This document shows positions 14,145-25,778 of a DNA stretch of 64,000 bases, piece by piece (within the stretch, counting starts at the first letter, position 1; each line of letters starts with the position of its first letter). The notes under the pieces are model-generated. The model did no database searches. It saw nothing but the letters and a program-made list of their open reading frames with translations, and was not told the origin of the DNA. The stretch is from Streptococcus mitis (lineage in GTDB: Bacteria > Bacillota > Bacilli > Lactobacillales > Streptococcaceae). The translations under genes and the position numbers were made by a program. The stretch spans positions 1 to 64,000 of the forward strand of contig NZ_RJOB01000006.1 of assembly GCF_003943935.1 (NCBI RefSeq), written 5' to 3'.

Positions 14145-14224
14145 GGGTTTTCGTAGCCCCTCGCATGGTATAAACTCAAAACCTTTTCTAATTGCTTGCC
14201 TGCTGATGGAAAAGGAGTAAGACC

Positions 14225-15391
14225 ATGAAGATTACAGAGTACAAAAAGAAAGATGGATCAGTAGTTTACCGTTCCAGCGTTTATCTTGGCATCGATACCG
14301 TAACAGGTAAGAAAGTCAAGACAACTATTTCAGACAGAACTAAGAACAGGCTCAAAAGCAAGGCTATCCAAGCCAAGGTAGAGTTTGAAAAAAACGGCTC
14401 AACAGTCACAAAAGCCATTAACGTTACCACCTATCAGGAATTGACGGAACTCTGGCTAGAAAATTATTGCCATACAGTCAAACATAGCACTCTTATAGGG
14501 GCAAAAAACAACATAAAAAAGTATCTCCTACCAGCCTTTGGAGACTACAAACTAGATAAACTAACGCCCCCAATCATCCAGCACCAGGTAAACCAGTGGG
14601 CAATAGATTACAATCAACTAGGAAAAGGTTATCAGCAATATAATCAACTCCATGCCTTAAATAAACGCATATTATCCTATGCCGTTTCCTTGCAAGTCAT
14701 TGCTTCAAATCCAGCTAGTGATATCATCGTCCCACGTCGCAAACCCAAAGAAGGGCAAAAACTGAAGTATCTGGATAACGACAATTTGAAAAAATTCTTA
14801 GATTATCTGGATCAGTTGCCAAACACTTATAAAAATTTCTCCGATACGGTGTTGTATAAGACACTCCTAGCGACTGGTTTGCGCATTCGTGAGTGTCTAG
14901 CCTTGAAATGGTCTGATATTGACCTACAAAACGGTAGCATTTCAGTTACCAAGACTTTAAACACCCTCAAGGAAATCACTAGCCCTAAAAGTAAAAGTAG
15001 CATTAGAGAAATAGCACTTGATACCAAAACGGTACTCATGCTTCGGCTCTATAAAGCAAGACAATCCCAAATAGGTAGGGAAATAGGGGTAACTTTTGAA
15101 AAAGTGTTCTCTGATACCTTTGACAATTATAGAGAAGCTGGAGCGCTCAGATTCAGACTAGAAAAGCATTTAAAACTGGCTGGATGTCCTCGTTTGAGTT
15201 TCCACGCTTTCCGACACACCCACGCTAGTCTATTGCTTAATGCTGGCCTGCCTTATAAAGAAATCCAAACACGGCTTGGCCATTCTAAAATTTCAATGAC
15301 TATGGACATCTATAGCCACCTATCCAAAGACAATAAGAAAAAGGCGACTTCCTTTTATGAAAAAGCCATTGAGAATTTACAAAGTTCCTAA
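14225..15391 (+). CDS. int: Tyrosine integrase of the island
   Basis: This 388-aa phage-type recombinase has an N-terminal arm-binding domain (about 1-60: YKKKDGSVVYRSSVYLG), a SAM-like core-binding domain (about 65-165) and a catalytic domain. Catalytic residues visible are R220 (TGLR), H327 and R330 (HAFRH), H353 (LGH) and nucleophile Y363 (DIYSHL). It recombines the 16-bp att core 65 bp downstream. A GGAAAAGGAG site precedes the ATG. Confidence 0.95.
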   Translation: MKITEYKKKDGSVVYRSSVYLGIDTVTGKKVKTTISDRTKNRLKSKAIQAKVEFEKNGSTVTKAINVTTYQELTELWLENYCHTVKHSTLIGAKNNIKKYLLPAFGDYKLDKLTPPIIQHQVNQWAIDYNQLGKGYQQYNQLHALNKRILSYAVSLQVIASNPASDIIVPRRKPKEGQKLKYLDNDNLKKFLDYLDQLPNTYKNFSDTVLYKTLLATGLRIRECLALKWSDIDLQNGSISVTKTLNTLKEITSPKSKSSIREIALDTKTVLMLRLYKARQSQIGREIGVTFEKVFSDTFDNYREAGALRFRLEKHLKLAGCPRLSFHAFRHTHASLLLNAGLPYKEIQTRLGHSKISMTMDIYSHLSKDNKKKATSFYEKAIENLQSS

Positions 15392-15394
15392 AAA
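15381..15394. repeat. Possible integrase arm-type site (right)
   Basis: Second copy of AAAGTTCCTAAAAA (see 1735-1748), followed by the related AAAGTTCTTAAAA. It overlaps the int stop codon. Confidence 0.4.
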
Positions 15395-15455
15395 GTTCTT
15401 AAAATTCATCATTAAGGGACAAAAAACGGCTATATCAAGGGGTTTCAGCTTTTTC

Positions 15456-15471
15456 TCACATTTTGAGTTAT
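15456..15471. repeat. attR core of the island, overlapping the recX promoter
   Basis: TCACATTTTGAGTTAT, identical to attL. Its last two bases are the first two of TATAAT (15470-15475), the -10 box of recX, so each integration replaces everything upstream of that box. Confidence 0.85.
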
Positions 15472-15480
15472 AATAGAACT

Positions 15481-16257
15481 ATGAAAATCACAAAACTTGA
15501 AAAGAAAAAAAGACTCTATCTGATGGAGCTTGATAATGACGATAAATGCTACATCACCGAAGATACAATTGTTAGTTTTATGTTATCGAGAGATAAGGTG
15601 ATAAGCGAAGAGGAATTGAAAGAGATTCAGGACTTTGCCCAATTTTCTTACGGTAAGAATCTAGCTCTCTACCACCTATCCTTTAAAGCGCGCACTGAAA
15701 AAGAAGTCAGAGAATATCTGAAAAAATACGATATTGATGAAAACATAGTTTCTCAAGTCATTATTAATCTTAAAGAAGATAAGTGGATTAATGATGCTCA
15801 GTACGCTTATGCTATCATCAATGCCAATCAACTTTCAGGAGACAAGGGGCCCTATGTACTGACTCAGAAACTAACACAAAAAGGGATTTCAAAATCTACT
15901 ATAGAAGAGAACTTGAAAGAATTTGATTTTTCGGAAGTTGCTCAACGTGTAGCTAATAAACTATTGAAAAAATATGAGGGAAAACTTCCAGCTCGTGCCT
16001 TGCAAGATAAGATCATCCAAAATCTGACCAACAAGGGGTTTTCCTATTCTGATGCTAAAACTGCCTTTGACCAGTTGGATAGTCAAGTTGACCAAGAAAC
16101 GACTCAGGAACTCATCTTCAAGGAACTTGATAAGCAATATGCCAAGTATGCCCGAAAATATGAAGGATACGAACTTAAACAGCGTTTAACCCAAGTTTTA
16201 GTACGAAAGGGCTACGATTTTTCGGATATAGCAAGCGCTCTCAGAGAATATCTTTAA
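15481..16257 (+). CDS. recX: RecX, modulator of RecA
   Basis: The chosen start, [10 protein letters not shown] at 15481, gives 258 aa, the usual streptococcal length. RecX binds RecA filaments and inhibits strand exchange. The protein is built of three-helix RecX repeats ([50 protein letters not shown]). No Shine-Dalgarno sequence is present, and TATAAT ends 5 bp before the ATG, so the mRNA is probably leaderless or nearly so. The island supplies its -35 region. Confidence 0.93.
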   Translation: MKITKLEKKKRLYLMELDNDDKCYITEDTIVSFMLSRDKVISEEELKEIQDFAQFSYGKNLALYHLSFKARTEKEVREYLKKYDIDENIVSQVIINLKEDKWINDAQYAYAIINANQLSGDKGPYVLTQKLTQKGISKSTIEENLKEFDFSEVAQRVANKLLKKYEGKLPARALQDKIIQNLTNKGFSYSDAKTAFDQLDSQVDQETTQELIFKELDKQYAKYARKYEGYELKQRLTQVLVRKGYDFSDIASALREYL

Positions 16258-16345
16258 TATTTTCATGTAAAATTCACAGATTTTAGGTAATTTTATGGTA
16301 CAATAGTAAACGATAAACTTATAAATTGTAGAAAGTTGGTTAGTT

Positions 16346-16879
16346 ATGAAGCTTCCAAAAGAAGGCGACTTTATTACAATTCAAAGTTATAAGCATGATG
16401 GGAGTCTCCACCGAACTTGGCGGGACACCATGGTACTAAAAACAACAGAAAACGCCATTATTGGTGTCAACGATCATACACTGGTTACCGAAAGTGATGG
16501 TCGTCGTTGGGTCACTCGAGAACCGGCTATTGTTTACTTTCACAAGAAATATTGGTTTAATATCATTGCCATGATTCGCGATAATGGAATTTCCTACTAT
16601 TGCAATATGGCTAGCCCCTACTATCTGGATGAAGAAGCACTGAAGTATATTGATTACGATTTGGATGTTAAAATTTTTACAGATGGGGAAAAACGTCTCT
16701 TGGACGTTGAGGAGTATGAGCGTCACAAACGTAAAATGAATTATTCTGATGACTTGGACTATATTTTAAAAGAACATGTCAAAATTCTTGTTGATTGGAT
16801 TAACAATGGACGTGGTCCTTTCTCAGAAGCCTATGTAAACATTTGGTACAAGCGCTATGTAGAACTAAAGAATCGGTAA
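16346..16879 (+). CDS. ntdP: Nucleoside tri-/diphosphate phosphatase (DUF402)
   Basis: The 177-aa DUF402/UPF0374 protein belongs to the Ntdp family, which hydrolyses nucleoside tri- and diphosphates. Typical segments are [49 protein letters not shown] and the acidic [20 protein letters not shown]. The ATG follows an extended -10 (TGGTACAAT about 16296) and an AGAAAGTTGG leader. It is followed by its own terminator. Confidence 0.88.
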   Translation: MKLPKEGDFITIQSYKHDGSLHRTWRDTMVLKTTENAIIGVNDHTLVTESDGRRWVTREPAIVYFHKKYWFNIIAMIRDNGISYYCNMASPYYLDEEALKYIDYDLDVKIFTDGEKRLLDVEEYERHKRKMNYSDDLDYILKEHVKILVDWINNGRGPFSEAYVNIWYKRYVELKNR

Positions 16880-16887
16880 AGTTGTCA

Positions 16888-16914
16888 AACTAGGGTGAAA
16901 GCCCTGGTTTTTTA
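16888..16914 (+). terminator. Terminator of ntdP
   Basis: AACTAGGG, loop TGAAAG, CCCTGGTT (one G-T pair), then Ts. Confidence 0.8.
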
Positions 16915-16916
16915 TT

Positions 16917-16940
16917 TGAAAAAACCAGCTTTTCAGCTGG
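16917..16940 (-). terminator. Terminator of queH
   Basis: Minus strand CCAGCT, loop GAAA, AGCTGG, then six Ts, facing the ntdP terminator. Confidence 0.8.
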
Positions 16941-16948
16941 GGTGATTT

Positions 16949-17716
16949 CTATATATCTAATTTCGTAACAGTAAATTTGATGTGGGAATAGTCTTTTTCA
17001 ACATCCTTATCCAGCAAGAACGCTGTGGCATCCTTCTTAACTTGAACCAGATCAATATTCTGGGCTTGAGCTGCATAGACGCATCCACAATAACATTGAC
17101 GGTAGATATCATACTCTTCACACATCTCCACTGAACGTTTGTAGCCTTGATTTTTCTTGAAATCACTTGGAAGATAGTGGGTTGTATAAATTTTTTGCAC
17201 ATCGATTCCGATGCTGTTGATGGTTTGAGAATTCTTATGAGGACTGATGGTCAAGGCCGAACCGAAATAGTCAAAACCTAAATCCATAGCCACTTGCGCT
17301 GTTTTATCCAGGCGGTAGTCAAAGCAAACCTTGCAACGATCGCCACCTTCAGGTTCTTCTTCTAATCCTCTGACTAACTTACGGTATTCATTGGGTTCAT
17401 AGGGAGCTTCTAGGTACTGGACTGTATTTCCTGTCCGCTCATTGAAATCACTGACAAATTTCTTGGTGACATAAGCTCGCTTGTGGTATTCTGCCTTGGG
17501 ATGGATATTAGAATTGGCAAAATAGATGGTCACATCTGCATACTTGGTCAAATATTCTAGAGTATAGGTACTGCAAGGGGCACAGCAAACATGCATGAGA
17601 ATAGTTGGCCGTTGCTCATTTTTCTCCCATACTTGTACCATCTTCTGCATGACACGGTCATAATTAATCTTCTGATTGGGGTTCATCTTGCTCAGAATTT
17701 CTTCTACATCGATCAT
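16949..17716 (-). CDS. queH: Epoxyqueuosine reductase QueH
   Basis: QueH performs the last step of queuosine synthesis in tRNA, reducing epoxyqueuosine, and is unrelated in fold to QueG. The 255-aa protein shows the adjacent cysteines C44-C45 with C48 (HVCCAPCS), a second pair in GGDRCKVCFDYR near residue 125, and a C-terminal Cys cluster (YRQCYCGCVY) for iron-sulphur and metal binding. Length and motif order fit DUF208/QueH. An AAAAGGAG site precedes the ATG. Confidence 0.92.
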   Translation of the reverse strand: MIDVEEILSKMNPNQKINYDRVMQKMVQVWEKNEQRPTILMHVCCAPCSTYTLEYLTKYADVTIYFANSNIHPKAEYHKRAYVTKKFVSDFNERTGNTVQYLEAPYEPNEYRKLVRGLEEEPEGGDRCKVCFDYRLDKTAQVAMDLGFDYFGSALTISPHKNSQTINSIGIDVQKIYTTHYLPSDFKKNQGYKRSVEMCEEYDIYRQCYCGCVYAAQAQNIDLVQVKKDATAFLLDKDVEKDYSHIKFTVTKLDI

Positions 17717-17791
17717 GTTCTTCTCCTTTTTCTAGTCTTATTTTATCATATAAGTCAGGAGAGCTCAAATCAATTTAGAAGTGAATAGCAT

Positions 17792-17822
17792 AAAAAGGAG
17801 GGTTAGTCATCCCCTCCTTTTG
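17792..17822 (-). terminator. Terminator of groESL
   Basis: Minus strand AAAGGAGGG, 9-nt loop, CCCTCCTTT followed by Ts, 30 bp after the groEL stop. Confidence 0.8.
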
Positions 17823-17853
17823 TGTTTTTTATAAGTTGTTTTCTATAGAAAGC

Positions 17854-19491
<1,638 letters not shown>

Positions 19492-19776
19492 CTATTCTTC
19501 AATGATAGCCAAGATGTTAGCTTCGCCAACGATGATGTACTTTTCATCGCCATCTTTGACATCAATACCTGCATGGGCTTCAACCAAGACACGGTCGCCA
19601 GTCTTAACACTTGGGGCAACCAAGTCACCATTCAAGGTACGAACACCTTGTCCAGTAGCTACAACTTGGGCTGTTTTTGTTTTTTCTTGGGCTGAGCCTG
19701 CAAGGACAAATCCTCCAACAGTTTGTTCTTTTTCTTCGATTTTCAAGACCACACGGTCTCCTAATGGTTTCAACAT
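19492..19776 (-). CDS. groES: 10-kDa co-chaperonin GroES
   Basis: This 94-aa heptameric lid of GroEL has the mobile loop around residues 17-32 ([13 protein letters not shown]) and a conserved start, [12 protein letters not shown]. It is the first gene of groESL, 30 bp downstream of CIRCE. Overlapping open frames on the other strand are shadows. Confidence 0.96.
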   Translation of the reverse strand: MLKPLGDRVVLKIEEKEQTVGGFVLAGSAQEKTKTAQVVATGQGVRTLNGDLVAPSVKTGDRVLVEAHAGIDVKDGDEKYIIVGEANILAIIEE

Positions 19777-19806
19777 CTGATTTCCTCCATAATGAGATAG
19801 ATATCA

Positions 19807-19833
19807 TTAGCACTCTTTATACCTGAGTGCTAA
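19807..19833. promoter_or_regulatory. CIRCE operator (HrcA) of groESL
   Basis: TTAGCACTC, 9-nt spacer, GAGTGCTAA: a perfect CIRCE, between the promoter and groES. Confidence 0.97.
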
Positions 19834-19844
19834 TTCATAATTCT

Positions 19845-19873
19845 ATTGTATCACTTGGTCAGAAATAGTCAAG
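19845..19873 (-). promoter_or_regulatory. groESL promoter with CtsR-like box
   Basis: Minus-strand TTGACT (19872-19867), 16-nt spacer, TACAAT (19850-19845) with an extended TG. On the plus strand GGTCAGA-AAT-AGTCAAG (19857-19873) closely matches the CtsR heptad pair RGTCAAA-N3-RGTCAAA and covers the -35. Dual HrcA/CtsR control of groE is known in streptococci. Confidence 0.8.
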
Positions 19874-19932
19874 AAAAAAGTCTGACTTTGGCAAGATAAA
19901 AAACCTGAGACCAACTCAGACTTTTCAATGTT

Positions 19933-20010
19933 TATACTCAATGAAAATCAAAGAGCAACCTGCGGCAAGGTGAATTTGACGTGGTTTGAAGAGACTTTCG
20001 AAGAGTATTA
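19933..20010. repeat. BOX element (short boxA-boxC form)
   Basis: It begins TATACTCAATGAAAATCAAA and ends GTTTGAAGAGACTTTCGAAG plus AGTATTA, the classic boxA and boxC ends without boxB. Its last bases supply the TAA stop codon of ssbB. Confidence 0.9.
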
Positions 20011-20403
20011 AAATGGCAATTCTTCCTCTTCCAAGACTAGGTCTGCCAAATCCTGTCCTGCGTTGTTTTCACGCATAGCACGTTGGGCACGACTTTCCAA
20101 GAGTTGGAATCCTGTAACAAGAACTTCGGTCACATAATTCATTTGACCGTTTTTCTCAAAGCGACGGGTACGCAATTCTCCATCAACGGAAATGAGACTG
20201 CCCTTGGTTGCATAGCTTGCCAAGGCTTCTGCTAGTCTGCCCCATAGGACAATGTTGACAAAATCAGCTTCGCGTTCACCGTTTTGGTCTTTGTAACGAC
20301 GATTCACAGCAATGGTTGCACGCGCAACTGACTTGTCATTGTTGGTTTTGTGCAATTCTGGTGTAGACGTTAAACGCCCAATCATGATAACTTTATTATA
20401 CAT
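20008..20403 (-). CDS. ssbB: Competence-induced single-strand DNA-binding protein SsbB
   Basis: The 131-aa OB-fold protein coats incoming single-stranded DNA during transformation. It is shorter than the housekeeping Ssb and ends with an acidic tail (DLVLEEEELPF) that binds partner proteins. A perfect ComX box lies 22 bp upstream, confirming the late-competence paralogue. An AGGAGG site precedes the ATG. The BOX element overlaps its stop. Confidence 0.93.
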   Translation of the reverse strand: MYNKVIMIGRLTSTPELHKTNNDKSVARATIAVNRRYKDQNGEREADFVNIVLWGRLAEALASYATKGSLISVDGELRTRRFEKNGQMNYVTEVLVTGFQLLESRAQRAMRENNAGQDLADLVLEEEELPF

Positions 20404-20424
20404 ATTTTCTTCCTCCTACTTATC

Positions 20425-20432
20425 TATTCGTA
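20425..20432 (-). promoter_or_regulatory. ComX (SigX) combox of ssbB
   Basis: Minus-strand TACGAATA, the competence sigma-factor -10 motif, preceded by a T-rich stretch, 22 bp before the ssbB start. Confidence 0.92.
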
Positions 20433-20479
20433 AGAAATTAAAAAAGTTACAGAAATTTGTAACTTTTCGAGAAAATTTT

Positions 20480-21241
20480 TTAGTTTTTATGAACCATGAA
20501 ACCTGTCGCCTGTTGATTGGCCATAATGGTCATATCTGTAATCTGCACACGACGAGGTTGACTGGTCACATAGACCACCGTGTCTGCAATATCCTGAGCT
20601 TGCAAGGCTTCGATTCCCTGATAGACAGCCTCAGCACGCTCTTTGTCACCATGAAAACGAACTGTAGAGAAATCTGTTTCGACAATCCCTGGTTGAATGG
20701 TGGTCACCTTGATATCCGTTGCGATGGTATCAATTCGCAGACCATCTGAAAAAGTCTTAACTGCCGCCTTGGTCGCTGAGTAAACAGCTGCACCCGCATA
20801 TGCATAAATTCCTGCGGTTGATCCCATATTGATAATATGACCCTGATTGGCTTTTACCATTGCTGGCAAGAAACAGCGAGTAACTGCCATCAAACCTTTG
20901 ACATTGGTATCCAACATGGTCAGCATATCCAACTCTTCATAGTCCTGATAGGGTGCCAAGCCTAGAGCTAGCCCGGCGTTATTGACCAAGATATCAATCT
21001 GCCCTGTCGTTTCTAGAATATCGGAGCAGACGGTCTTTACAATAGCCATATCCGTCACATCTAGTGGAAAGATCCAAACTGTTTGATTTGGATAGGTTGC
21101 TGCAAACTCTGACTTGAGAATCTCTAATCTGTCTGTCCGTCGTCCCGTTAGAACGACATTCTCCCCCTGCTCCAGATAAGCACGCGCAATCGCTTCACCA
21201 ATTCCTGATGTCGCTCCTGTAATCACAACATTTTTTGCCAT
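20480..21241 (-). CDS. Short-chain dehydrogenase (YdfG-like)
   Basis: The 253-aa Rossmann-fold oxidoreductase has GATSGIG (9-15) for the dinucleotide, NNAG near residue 88, catalytic Ser in NMGSTAG and the YSATK pair (about Y154/K158). It resembles NADP-dependent 3-hydroxy-acid (serine/threonine) dehydrogenases. The substrate cannot be read from sequence. It follows ytpR by about 40 bp and may be co-transcribed. Confidence 0.85.
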   Translation of the reverse strand: MAKNVVITGATSGIGEAIARAYLEQGENVVLTGRRTDRLEILKSEFAATYPNQTVWIFPLDVTDMAIVKTVCSDILETTGQIDILVNNAGLALGLAPYQDYEELDMLTMLDTNVKGLMAVTRCFLPAMVKANQGHIINMGSTAGIYAYAGAAVYSATKAAVKTFSDGLRIDTIATDIKVTTIQPGIVETDFSTVRFHGDKERAEAVYQGIEALQAQDIADTVVYVTSQPRRVQITDMTIMANQQATGFMVHKN

Positions 21242-21282
21242 CTTATTTCCTTCTATCTGGTCTATCAGATATTAACAACTTC

Positions 21283-21909
21283 TTAGGCAGTCCAGTGTTT
21301 AGCTGGATCAAATGGTGTTCCGACAACTTGGTCTTCTGATAATTCAATAATACCACGTTTTTGCGGAGCATTTGGCAGATGCAATTCACGAGGACTACAC
21401 ATCATTCCAAAACTCTTTTCACCGCGAAGTTCGCCTGGGAAAATAAGATTGCCTTTGGGCATCATAGCTCCTGGAAGAGCTACAATGGTTTTCAACCCCA
21501 CACGCGCATTGGGAGCCCCTGCTACGATTTGCACTGTCTTGTCACTTGCGACTGCAACTTGGCAGATGTTGAGGTGGTCACTATCTGGATGGGCTACCAT
21601 CTCGACAATCTCACCAACAACAAACTTAGGTTCCTTGTCGTTGATAATTTCTTCTTTAAAGCCTTCCGTTTGCAACTCTTGGTTCAAACAAGCGACTTGT
21701 TCATCTGATAAAAAAACTTGACCTCGCTCTGCAATTTCAAAGAAACTTGAAACCTCGAAAATATTCCAAGCTACTGTTTCCCCATTATCTTTAAGGAAAA
21801 CACGGGCTACCTTGCCTTTGCGCTCCACGTCCAACTTGGCATCTCCGCTGTTTTTCACGATGACCATAAGAACATCACCGACATGTTCTTTATTATATGT
21901 AAAAATCAT
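21283..21909 (-). CDS. ytpR: YtpR-family tRNA-binding domain protein
   Basis: This 208-aa protein has an N-terminal DUF4479 domain (about 1-85) and a C-terminal EMAP/Trbp111-like OB-fold (about 90-200: VVGEIVEMVAHPDSDHLNIC, then VAGAPNARVG, KSFGMMCSPRELHL). This fold binds tRNA in PheT and MetG. The biological role is unclear. It starts 15 bp after the thioredoxin-like gene, within an operon. Confidence 0.87.
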   Translation of the reverse strand: MIFTYNKEHVGDVLMVIVKNSGDAKLDVERKGKVARVFLKDNGETVAWNIFEVSSFFEIAERGQVFLSDEQVACLNQELQTEGFKEEIINDKEPKFVVGEIVEMVAHPDSDHLNICQVAVASDKTVQIVAGAPNARVGLKTIVALPGAMMPKGNLIFPGELRGEKSFGMMCSPRELHLPNAPQKRGIIELSEDQVVGTPFDPAKHWTA

Positions 21910-21924
21910 TGTTTCCTTTTTCTC

Positions 21925-22242
21925 CTATTTCAGTCCTAATAAAAAGTCGTTAATTTGTTGCTTGCTTTTACGGTCGCGATTGACAAAACGGCCGATTTCC
22001 TTGTCCTTTTCTAGAACAACAAGGCTAGGGATTCCATATACATCCCAGAGTTTGGCCAAATCCATATACTGATCTCGGTCCACTCGAATAAAGGTGAACT
22101 CTGGATTGGTCTCCTCAATCTCTGGCAAGGCAGGATAGATATAACGACAATCGCCACACCAGTCCGCCACAAAAAGGAAGACTTTCTTACCATCTTTTTC
22201 TACTAAAGATGCCAATTCTTCTAAACTTGCTGGTTGTATCAT
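21925..22242 (-). CDS. Thioredoxin-like protein
   Basis: 105 aa with active site WCGDC (about residues 28-32) and the cis-proline YGIPSLVV. This is a cytoplasmic thiol-redox protein; it lacks a signal peptide. It overlaps the upstream DUF4651 gene by 4 bp (ATGA). Confidence 0.88.
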   Translation of the reverse strand: MIQPASLEELASLVEKDGKKVFLFVADWCGDCRYIYPALPEIEETNPEFTFIRVDRDQYMDLAKLWDVYGIPSLVVLEKDKEIGRFVNRDRKSKQQINDFLLGLK

Positions 22243-22538
22243 AAAACTTCCTCCTCATAGACTAGGTCTTCATTTTCATAGACAAAGGTATAATGACGGC
22301 CATCCTCAAAAATGACGCCACCAACCAAGCTCTCCAGACTACTTTCATAAACTTGAACATAGAGGGTCGCAATTTCCCCCATATCTGAAAAATGGTCTCG
22401 CACAATCGCTGTCAACTCTTCCTGAGTCTTCATGAGCTTATGGTCATCTGCAACTTTTTTCGTAGCAAGGGCAAGGCTCCCAATACCAAGCAGAGCCAGA
22501 CCTGCCATCCACATTTTTTTAGCTTTCATACCATTCAT
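22239..22538 (-). CDS. DUF4651 family protein
   Basis: The 99-aa protein has an N-terminal membrane anchor (residues 9-26) and a small C-terminal domain (GEIATLYVQVYESSLESLVG, then YTFVYENEDLVYEEE). It is conserved in streptococci next to the thioredoxin gene; function unknown. Either Met1 or Met4 could be the start. Confidence 0.75.
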   Translation of the reverse strand: MNGMKAKKMWMAGLALLGIGSLALATKKVADDHKLMKTQEELTAIVRDHFSDMGEIATLYVQVYESSLESLVGGVIFEDGRHYTFVYENEDLVYEEEVL

Positions 22539-22623
22539 TTTAACACAAAAAAGGATTTAGGACAAATGAGGAAGCAGCAGAAAAGCAAGTAAAAAGCCTC
22601 TTCCTTTAAGGAAAAGGACTTCT

Positions 22624-22777
22624 TATACTCAATGAAAATCAAAGAGCAAACTAGGAAACTAGCCACAGGTTGATCAAAGCACTGCTTTGAGGTTGTAGAT
22701 AGAACTGACGAAGTCAGTAACCATACCTACAGTAAGGCGAAGCTGACGTGGTTTGAAGAGATTTTCGAAGAGTATTA
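22624..22777. repeat. BOX element (boxA-boxB-boxC)
   Basis: The 154-bp element begins TATACTCAATGAAAATCAAA, has a central boxB part (TTGTAGATAGAACTGACG), and ends in the GTTTGAAGAGATTTTCGAAG boxC. It lies between the choline-binding protein stop and the DUF4651 operon. Confidence 0.93.
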
Positions 22778-22780
22778 TTC

Positions 22781-23854
22781 TTATTGCCAGGCTCCTGAGT
22801 TGCCAACGTAGTAGCCATCTGGTGTGTAGGTATTGCGAAGCATCTTACCTGATGAAGCTAGATAATACCATTTGCCATTGTCTTTGACCCAATCATTCGC
22901 AAGCATGGCACCAGAAGAACTTACATAATACCATTCTCCCTTATCATAAACCCAAGTGCTTGCTTTCATGGATCCTGAAGTTGATAAATAGTACCACTTG
23001 TCTTGGTCATATAGCCAGTCACTAGCAATCATAGCCCCTGATGATTTAAAGGCATACCAGTTGCCACCTTGATAGAGCCAAGTTTGATTGAACATGACTC
23101 CTTTATCATTCATAAAGTACCAAGTTCCCTTGTCCTTAACCCAATCGTTCTGAACTAATTGACCTTGTTTTTGATAGTACCAGTTTTGGTTTGATTGTAG
23201 CCAGCTTTCTGCTTTCACAATCGGATAAAGTTCTTTGAAAGATCCTCCATCATATTTATGACTAATAGACTTTTGTTTTTCAAGTTTCAACTCACCATTG
23301 TCATAGTCTGCCCAAGCAAAGACTTTTTGACCATTGACAGTCTCTGGTAGGGTGGCAGTGTAAGTCTTGGTTTGATAATCCCATTTAGCATCGAGGTAAG
23401 TGTATTGATCATTTGATTCTTCAATACGGTAGTAGCCTCTCTTTCCACCTTCATGATGTACATCGTCAACCACTTTCGTTGACCAGGTCTTCACTTCGTT
23501 TCCGCTCTTGGCTTCTACCTTGATATCTCCTCTATAGCCATAAGGTACATAGAAATTGAGATAACGCCCTTCTACGCCAATCATAGACTTGTCCTTTTCT
23601 TGACCTAGGAAATTGGCAGTCTGATCTTGACCATTGAGACTAACCGTCCACTCGATTTTCTCGTTTTTTGGTAAATCTAAGACTTTGATATCTACTTCGT
23701 GTCCATTGTTAAATCGAAGAATGTTGCCATCTTGATACTGAACCCCACACTTAACAACCCATTCTTCTTTCAGCTCGAATGCCTGACCTGAATGAGGAAA
23801 AGCCAGTAAAGCTAGACCTGCTAGAGACAAACCAAATAGTGTGATTTTTTTCAT
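22781..23854 (-). CDS. Choline-binding surface protein
   Basis: The 357-aa precursor has a signal peptide to about residue 25 (...PHSGQA), a unique N-terminal region (26-215) without recognisable catalytic motifs, and about six choline-binding repeats of about 20 residues (W-Y-x3-G-x-M units, 217-345). It ends TPDGYYVGNSGAW. The repeats anchor it to phosphocholine on teichoic acids, diagnostic of the mitis group. No murein hydrolase domain is evident, so adhesion or immune interaction is more likely than lysis. The exact Cbp name is uncertain. Confidence 0.88.
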   Translation of the reverse strand: MKKITLFGLSLAGLALLAFPHSGQAFELKEEWVVKCGVQYQDGNILRFNNGHEVDIKVLDLPKNEKIEWTVSLNGQDQTANFLGQEKDKSMIGVEGRYLNFYVPYGYRGDIKVEAKSGNEVKTWSTKVVDDVHHEGGKRGYYRIEESNDQYTYLDAKWDYQTKTYTATLPETVNGQKVFAWADYDNGELKLEKQKSISHKYDGGSFKELYPIVKAESWLQSNQNWYYQKQGQLVQNDWVKDKGTWYFMNDKGVMFNQTWLYQGGNWYAFKSSGAMIASDWLYDQDKWYYLSTSGSMKASTWVYDKGEWYYVSSSGAMLANDWVKDNGKWYYLASSGKMLRNTYTPDGYYVGNSGAWQ

Positions 23855-23935
23855 TGTAAATCCTCCTTAACTTTTGTTATGTTAATTATATCACTATGTT
23901 TTTAATTTGCAAATATTATCCTAAATATGCAATCA

Positions 23936-23968
23936 AAAAACCTCTGAGATTCTTCTCAAAGGTTTTGA
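23936..23968 (-). terminator. Terminator of pyrG
   Basis: Minus strand AACCTTTGAG, loop AAGAAT, CTCAGAGGTT, then six Ts. Confidence 0.75.
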
Positions 23969-23973
23969 TTTAG

Positions 23974-25593
<1,620 letters not shown>

Positions 25594-25710
25594 CTAAAAT
25601 GCTCAAGGCATTGTTAACTACGAGGGGACATAGAAAACAAGACCCTACTAATAAGAATAATCTGGAACGACTGCACCAGATTCACAACCAAAATACAAGA
25701 AGATAACTTC

Positions 25711-25771
25711 TTGAAAAAACAAAAATAGCTCCCTAAGAACTAGGGAGCCCCGACCTCTAAAAGAGGTGCCC
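25711..25771 (-). promoter_or_regulatory. pyrG CTP-dependent attenuator
   Basis: The predicted transcript starts GGGCACC (25771 downward), then an ACCTC/GAGGT hairpin, then terminator GCTCCC...GGGAGC (25748-25728) followed by TATTTTTGTTTTTT. This is the arrangement known from Bacillus subtilis pyrG: when CTP is low, polymerase stutters at the GGGC start, adds extra Gs, and the G-run pairs with CUCCC to block the terminator. Confidence 0.85.
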
Positions 25772-25778
25772 GAACAAT

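Larger units (their letters stand above)
1617..15471. mobile_element. Phage satellite island (PICI-like) between rlmCD and recX
   Basis: The 13.9-kb element is bounded by a 16-bp direct repeat and carries an integrase at its right end. Its plan is that of Gram-positive phage-inducible islands: a plus-strand lysogeny side (repressor, accessory genes, int) and a minus-strand side (Cro-like, Rha, DnaD-like, DnaC-like, capsid-like, RinA-like, cos-like) ending in cargo. It has no terminase, portal, tail or lysis genes, so it cannot form virions alone and would need a helper phage. A decayed prophage is the alternative, but the intact replication and regulatory genes and the compact layout favour a satellite. 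Confidence 0.85.
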
